Positions 60,671 through 64,000 of a stretch of 64,000 bases of DNA are shown here, piece by piece. Location of the stretch: NCBI GenBank assembly GCA_946481105.1, contig CAMLMM010000002.1:1-64000 (forward strand), given 5' to 3'. The first letter of the stretch is position 1, and the number at the start of each line of letters is the position of its first letter. The stretch is from an uncultured Alphaproteobacteria bacterium. Lineage in GTDB: Bacteria; Pseudomonadota; Alphaproteobacteria; Micavibrionales; Micavibrionaceae. The notes beneath the pieces are model-generated. The model did not search any database. It was not told where the DNA came from and saw only the letters and a program-made list of their open reading frames with translations. The translations under genes and the position numbers were made by a program.

Positions 60671-61333
60671 TTAGTATACGGAACGTGAAACCGCATTCGG
60701 GAATGGTACATCAATTGTTCCCCATTCGCTCAGGAAATTACGGTAATCCCCCACGGCCAGCTCATGGTAAGATTTCTTAAAGTTGATGGACTTAAAGAAC
60801 GCCAAGAACGCCGCGTGGTATTTTTTGTAACTGACAATTGAGGAAGAACACTCGGCCACATAGACTTTATCATGGTAATTGGTGACAGCCATGATGCCGC
60901 CGCGTTCCTTCATCGGCTCGTCAGGGGGTGAAACATAAGAAATCAATGTCATACTGGCAAATCCACGCCCCAGTCCGGCATTATTCTCTTTGCGGATAAT
61001 ATTCACCTGATCATAAGAGGATGTATAATTTGTCCAGAACTCATCCGTAAAATTAATATCCCGCACTTCATCCCCAAAACGAACCGGATAAATCAGGAAC
61101 CGGCGATCCTCATTTGCGCGAAGGCGGCATACTGCCTCGTCTTCGCCTGACGGAACGGACAAGGTAATCAAATCATCGGGCTGCTGGTTGTTCATCTGCT
61201 TCCAGCTATCTGGATAAGATACGGTTGCGCGCGTCTTGGCATCCATCCAAACGACATAATCAGCCCTTGCTGTTCCGGATATAACTGCCGTCGTTGCGAC
61301 AGCCACCAGCATACTTGCCTTAAAAATATTCAT
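60671..61333 (-). CDS. Unrecognised exported protein
   Basis: 220 residues from the ATG at 61333, which gives a clean signal peptide (MNIFKASMLVAVATTAVISG, cleavage near TARADY); an ATG at 61366 would only lengthen it. The mature protein has two Cys (AVCRLRA, AECSSSI) and a central YPDSWKQMN motif reminiscent of small periplasmic domains of PsbP/DcrB type, without proof. No operon partner is evident. Confidence 0.72.
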   Translation of the reverse strand: MNIFKASMLVAVATTAVISGTARADYVVWMDAKTRATVSYPDSWKQMNNQQPDDLITLSVPSGEDEAVCRLRANEDRRFLIYPVRFGDEVRDINFTDEFWTNYTSSYDQVNIIRKENNAGLGRGFASMTLISYVSPPDEPMKERGGIMAVTNYHDKVYVAECSSSIVSYKKYHAAFLAFFKSINFKKSYHELAVGDYRNFLSEWGTIDVPFPNAVSRSVY

Positions 61334-61406
61334 TCTGGAAATAAAACCCTTATAACGATGTGACATACATATTTTGCTATTTTGTCAGAAAAAATGCAAA
61401 CAGGAT

Positions 61407-62408
61407 TTAAGGCCTCCAGAACCCCATAATTTCCCGAACTTCCTTAATGACCGGAGCGGCAACACTACGCGCCTTATCGGCGCCGGACTGAAGAATCCGA
61501 TCCAGTTCTGCCGTATCGGTTAACAATTCGCGCATTCTTGCATTGATAGGAGCAACCTGAGCGACGGTAAGGTCGGCCAGTTTCGGTTTAAAATCAGAAA
61601 ACTGCTTGCCTGCGAACTCCGCCACCACTTGTGCCTTGCTTGTATCTGCAAGCGTCGCGTAAATCGTGTACAGATTATCGGCTTCCGGGCGTGTCTGCAA
61701 TTCTTCCACCGTTGATGGTAATGGCAAAGGATCCGTTTTCGCACGCTTGATCTTATCGGCAATCATATCGGCATCATCTGTCATATTGATACGTGACATG
61801 TCCGACTCTGCCGACTTGCTCATTTTCTGCGTTCCGTCACGTAACGACATGATACGCGTTGCTTCACCCAATATTTGCGGTTCAGGTAAAGGGAAATAAT
61901 CAACACCATATCGATGGTTAAATGTCGACGCCACATCGCGTGTCAGCTCAAGATGCTGTTTCTGATCTTCACCGACAGGCACATGCGTGGCCTTATAAAT
62001 CAGAATATCTGCCGCCATAAGCACAGGGTAAGCATACAGCCCCAGCCCGGCTTTCTCGGCATTCTTGCCAGCTTTGTCTTTAAACTGCGTCATGCGATCC
62101 AGCTTGCCAATCTGGGTCATGGTCGCCAATAACCACATAAGTTCGGCGTGAAGTTCGCCAACAGCCGATTGCGGAAACACTGCCGATTTTCTGGGATCAA
62201 CGCCCGCTGCGATATAGGCTGCCGCGATTTCGCGTGTCGATATTTTCAGCTGATCGCGATCGTATGGCATGGTGATGGCATGCATATCGACTACACAAAA
62301 AAGGCATTCGTGATCATCCTGCAACTTAACCCAGTTACGCAAAGCGCCCAGATAATTGCCAAGGTGCAAACGGTTAGTCGGCTGCATGCCAGATAGAATG
62401 CGTTTCAT
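61407..62408 (-). CDS. trpS: Tryptophan-tRNA ligase
   Basis: Class I synthetase, 333 residues, normal length. Signature HIGH appears as HLGNYLG (about residues 15-21) and KMSKS is intact (about 194-198, in TQKMSKSAESD). SGMQPTNRLHLG opens the Rossmann fold. An AAGGATG Shine-Dalgarno precedes the ATG. It lies 4 nt downstream of murJ, the arrangement common in this class. Confidence 0.97.
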   Translation of the reverse strand: MKRILSGMQPTNRLHLGNYLGALRNWVKLQDDHECLFCVVDMHAITMPYDRDQLKISTREIAAAYIAAGVDPRKSAVFPQSAVGELHAELMWLLATMTQIGKLDRMTQFKDKAGKNAEKAGLGLYAYPVLMAADILIYKATHVPVGEDQKQHLELTRDVASTFNHRYGVDYFPLPEPQILGEATRIMSLRDGTQKMSKSAESDMSRINMTDDADMIADKIKRAKTDPLPLPSTVEELQTRPEADNLYTIYATLADTSKAQVVAEFAGKQFSDFKPKLADLTVAQVAPINARMRELLTDTAELDRILQSGADKARSVAAPVIKEVREIMGFWRP

Positions 62409-62412
62409 AAGA

Positions 62413-63963
62413 TCATCCTTTTGATCGTTTCAGATATCGTTTTATGTCGTTGATTTTTAAAACACCGCTGACATGAACTGCCAGCATGTAAGTTAATGCG
62501 CCAGCCCCTACCAGGGCCACGAGTGCCAGGATCTTGACGTGAAGACTTTCAGTGAATAGCGGCTGCATAACATAGTTTAAGACTGACAGAACGATGGCCA
62601 TGGCGCAAGAACAAATTGTTATTTTGGGAAAAATGTTTCGCAACCGGGCGTCAAACTCCAGCGATTCCTTCCCTTTTAGCTGCTTATACAGCAAGTAAAC
62701 CTGCATCCATCCGACAATACCCGTTGCCAATGAAATACCGGCAACCCCAAGCCAGCCAATGAACAGCAAACAAAGCATTACATTAGTTAATGCGGTTAGA
62801 ATGGAAATTTTTACCGGAGTAACCGTATCCTGCTGGGCCCAGAAAGCTGTCATAAATACTTTGGACGCAATATAAGCGGGCAATCCAAGCCCATATCCCA
62901 TTAACACATAAGCAGTCTGCACTGAATCCTTAGTTGTAAATTCGCCGTGCTCAAACAGCGTGGCAACCATCGGAAGCGGAATTATCAAGAGAGCAACTGC
63001 CGCTGGTAATGCCACAAAATAACAGAACTCAAGAGAGCGATTAAACAAGTCCCGCGCTTCTTCCATATTATGCGCCGATAAAGCACGGGTCAGCATAGGC
63101 AGGAGCGCTGTCCCAACAGCAATGCCTGCCATACTGAGTGGTAACTGGTTGAGGCGATCGGCATAATACAGATATGATATTGCCCCAGTTGGAAGTAACG
63201 AAGCCACGATCATGTCGACAAAAAGATTAATTTGAAAAATCCCTGCCGAAAGTGTGCCCGGCCCCATCAGACGAAAAAGTTTCTTTATTTTTTCAGTCAA
63301 GACCGGACGCTGCCACATGAATTTTATTTTATAGTGCCGGACAAACCAAGCCATCATGCCTAATTGTAATATACCCGACACAGTAATGCCCATTGCCATG
63401 GCATGTCCGATAGTTGGAAAAAAACTGGCGCAGAACAGCACCGCAAAAATCAGTGTCATGTTAAAAATAATCGGGGCTGCAGCAAATGGTGCAAATCGAT
63501 TATGAGCGTTTAACATTCCTCCACATAGAGAGGTTAAAGACATAAGCATCAGGTAGGGAAAACTCATCTGCGTCATGACTACAGCTAAATTGTAACGCTC
63601 CGTTCCATCCGTAAAGCCCGGGGCAATTACATGAATGACCCAGGGCATTGCCACCATTGCCACTACTGTAAAAATGGAAAGTATAATGGTCATCAGAGAA
63701 CAAACTTGACCTGAAAACTTGCCAGCCTCCTCTTCTCCCTCCTGCTCAAGCGTTTTGGAATAAAGCGGGATAAAGGACACACTGAAGGCACCTTCCGCTG
63801 CAATGCGTCGAAAGAAGTTTGGTAATTTCAGGGCAACAAAAAAAGCGTCTGCTACCGGTCCCGCCCCCAGGTAGGCGGCTGTCAGCATATCACGGGCCAT
63901 GCCGGCAATACGGCTCAGCATAGTAAAACCAGCAATTGTTGCCATGGCCTTTAATAATTTCAT
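62413..63963 (-). CDS. murJ: Lipid II flippase MurJ
   Basis: Inner-membrane MOP-superfamily transporter that flips the peptidoglycan precursor lipid II. 516 residues with about 14 membrane helices. Family blocks: TMLSRIAGMARDML at the N terminus, ADAFFVALKLPNFFRRIAAEGAFSVSFIPLY, and SYLYYADRLNQLPLSMAGIAVGTALLPML. First gene of a murJ-trpS pair; its promoter would be within the last ~40 nt of the window or beyond. Confidence 0.96.
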   Translation of the reverse strand: MKLLKAMATIAGFTMLSRIAGMARDMLTAAYLGAGPVADAFFVALKLPNFFRRIAAEGAFSVSFIPLYSKTLEQEGEEEAGKFSGQVCSLMTIILSIFTVVAMVAMPWVIHVIAPGFTDGTERYNLAVVMTQMSFPYLMLMSLTSLCGGMLNAHNRFAPFAAAPIIFNMTLIFAVLFCASFFPTIGHAMAMGITVSGILQLGMMAWFVRHYKIKFMWQRPVLTEKIKKLFRLMGPGTLSAGIFQINLFVDMIVASLLPTGAISYLYYADRLNQLPLSMAGIAVGTALLPMLTRALSAHNMEEARDLFNRSLEFCYFVALPAAVALLIIPLPMVATLFEHGEFTTKDSVQTAYVLMGYGLGLPAYIASKVFMTAFWAQQDTVTPVKISILTALTNVMLCLLFIGWLGVAGISLATGIVGWMQVYLLYKQLKGKESLEFDARLRNIFPKITICSCAMAIVLSVLNYVMQPLFTESLHVKILALVALVGAGALTYMLAVHVSGVLKINDIKRYLKRSKG

Positions 63964-64000
63964 ATGCTATGTCTCCGACATTATTATTGACAAAGGATTT

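Noticed and set aside
1..64000. CRISPR arrays, insertion sequences, prophage or attachment sites
   Set aside because: No regularly spaced repeats, transposase, integrase or phage genes were seen; the four tRNA genes have no integrase or repeated 3' ends nearby.

Overview
The window reads as chromosomal DNA of a flagellated Gram-negative alphaproteobacterium. Markers for that placement are FliX and FlbT, a sigma-F-like ECF factor paired with an NrsF-type anti-sigma, a small NDUFS4-type complex I subunit, and the murJ-trpS ... Nfu ... tsaB neighbourhood. A type IVa/MSHA-like pilus with PilT and PilU retraction ATPases is unusual for this class and recalls Micavibrio-like predatory or epibiotic lineages; that placement is inference. 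No insertion sequence, prophage or CRISPR array was seen. Genes are tightly packed: five convergent gene pairs overlap by exactly 4 nt at their stop codons.

Layout. 1-1202: 3'-truncated nuoF with its own promoter. 1283-17522 (all minus): a 14-gene pilus cluster. In transcription order it encodes the assembly ATPase (GspE/PilB/MshE), inner-membrane platform (GspF/PilC), a PilM-PilN-like fusion, PilO-like, PilP-like, an ABC ATPase, a TPR protein (MshN-like), a truncated prepilin-peptidase homologue, PilT, PilU, a lipoprotein secretin, an ABC-2 permease, a TPR-like protein and a membrane-anchored AraC-type regulator. No pilin gene lies in it. 17683-23717 (plus): an unknown protein, pgsA, pyrD, a degenerate EAL protein, a YejA-like binding protein and kdsB. 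23714-30197: flagellar genes fliX / flgI-flgJ-like-flgN-like-fliK, a CorA transporter, then a flagellin-like protein and flbT. A sigma-54 promoter precedes flgI.

30277-35098: infA, a deaminase, glpD-glpK (minus), greA with an attenuator-like leader, and a class I glutamine amidotransferase. 35107-41856 (minus): tRNA-Arg, the NDUFS4-like gene, NrsF and sigma factor, an SRPBCC protein, tRNA-Pro, and serS-msbA-hydrolase-DUF192. 41928-43558: N-formylglutamate amidohydrolase converging on lipB, with a complete TPP riboswitch aptamer between them on the lipB strand. 43673-51026: an unknown gene, tRNA-Leu, maeB, mgtE, an unknown membrane protein and a class A penicillin-binding protein. 51023-64000: an unknown gene, a macro-domain-like protein divergent from a second YejA-like protein, a lipoprotein, a GT9 glycosyltransferase, tRNA-Phe, ygfZ, an exported protein, a HAD phosphatase, tsaB, a degenerate polysaccharide deacetylase, an Nfu protein, an exported protein, trpS and murJ.

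The strongest unusual signals are an intact TPP riboswitch starting one base after the lipB stop codon with no thiamin gene downstream, a pilus operon carrying a split ABC transporter and a catalytically broken prepilin peptidase, a flagellin-like protein without polymerisation ends beside flbT, and a promoter-hairpin-T-run leader in front of greA.
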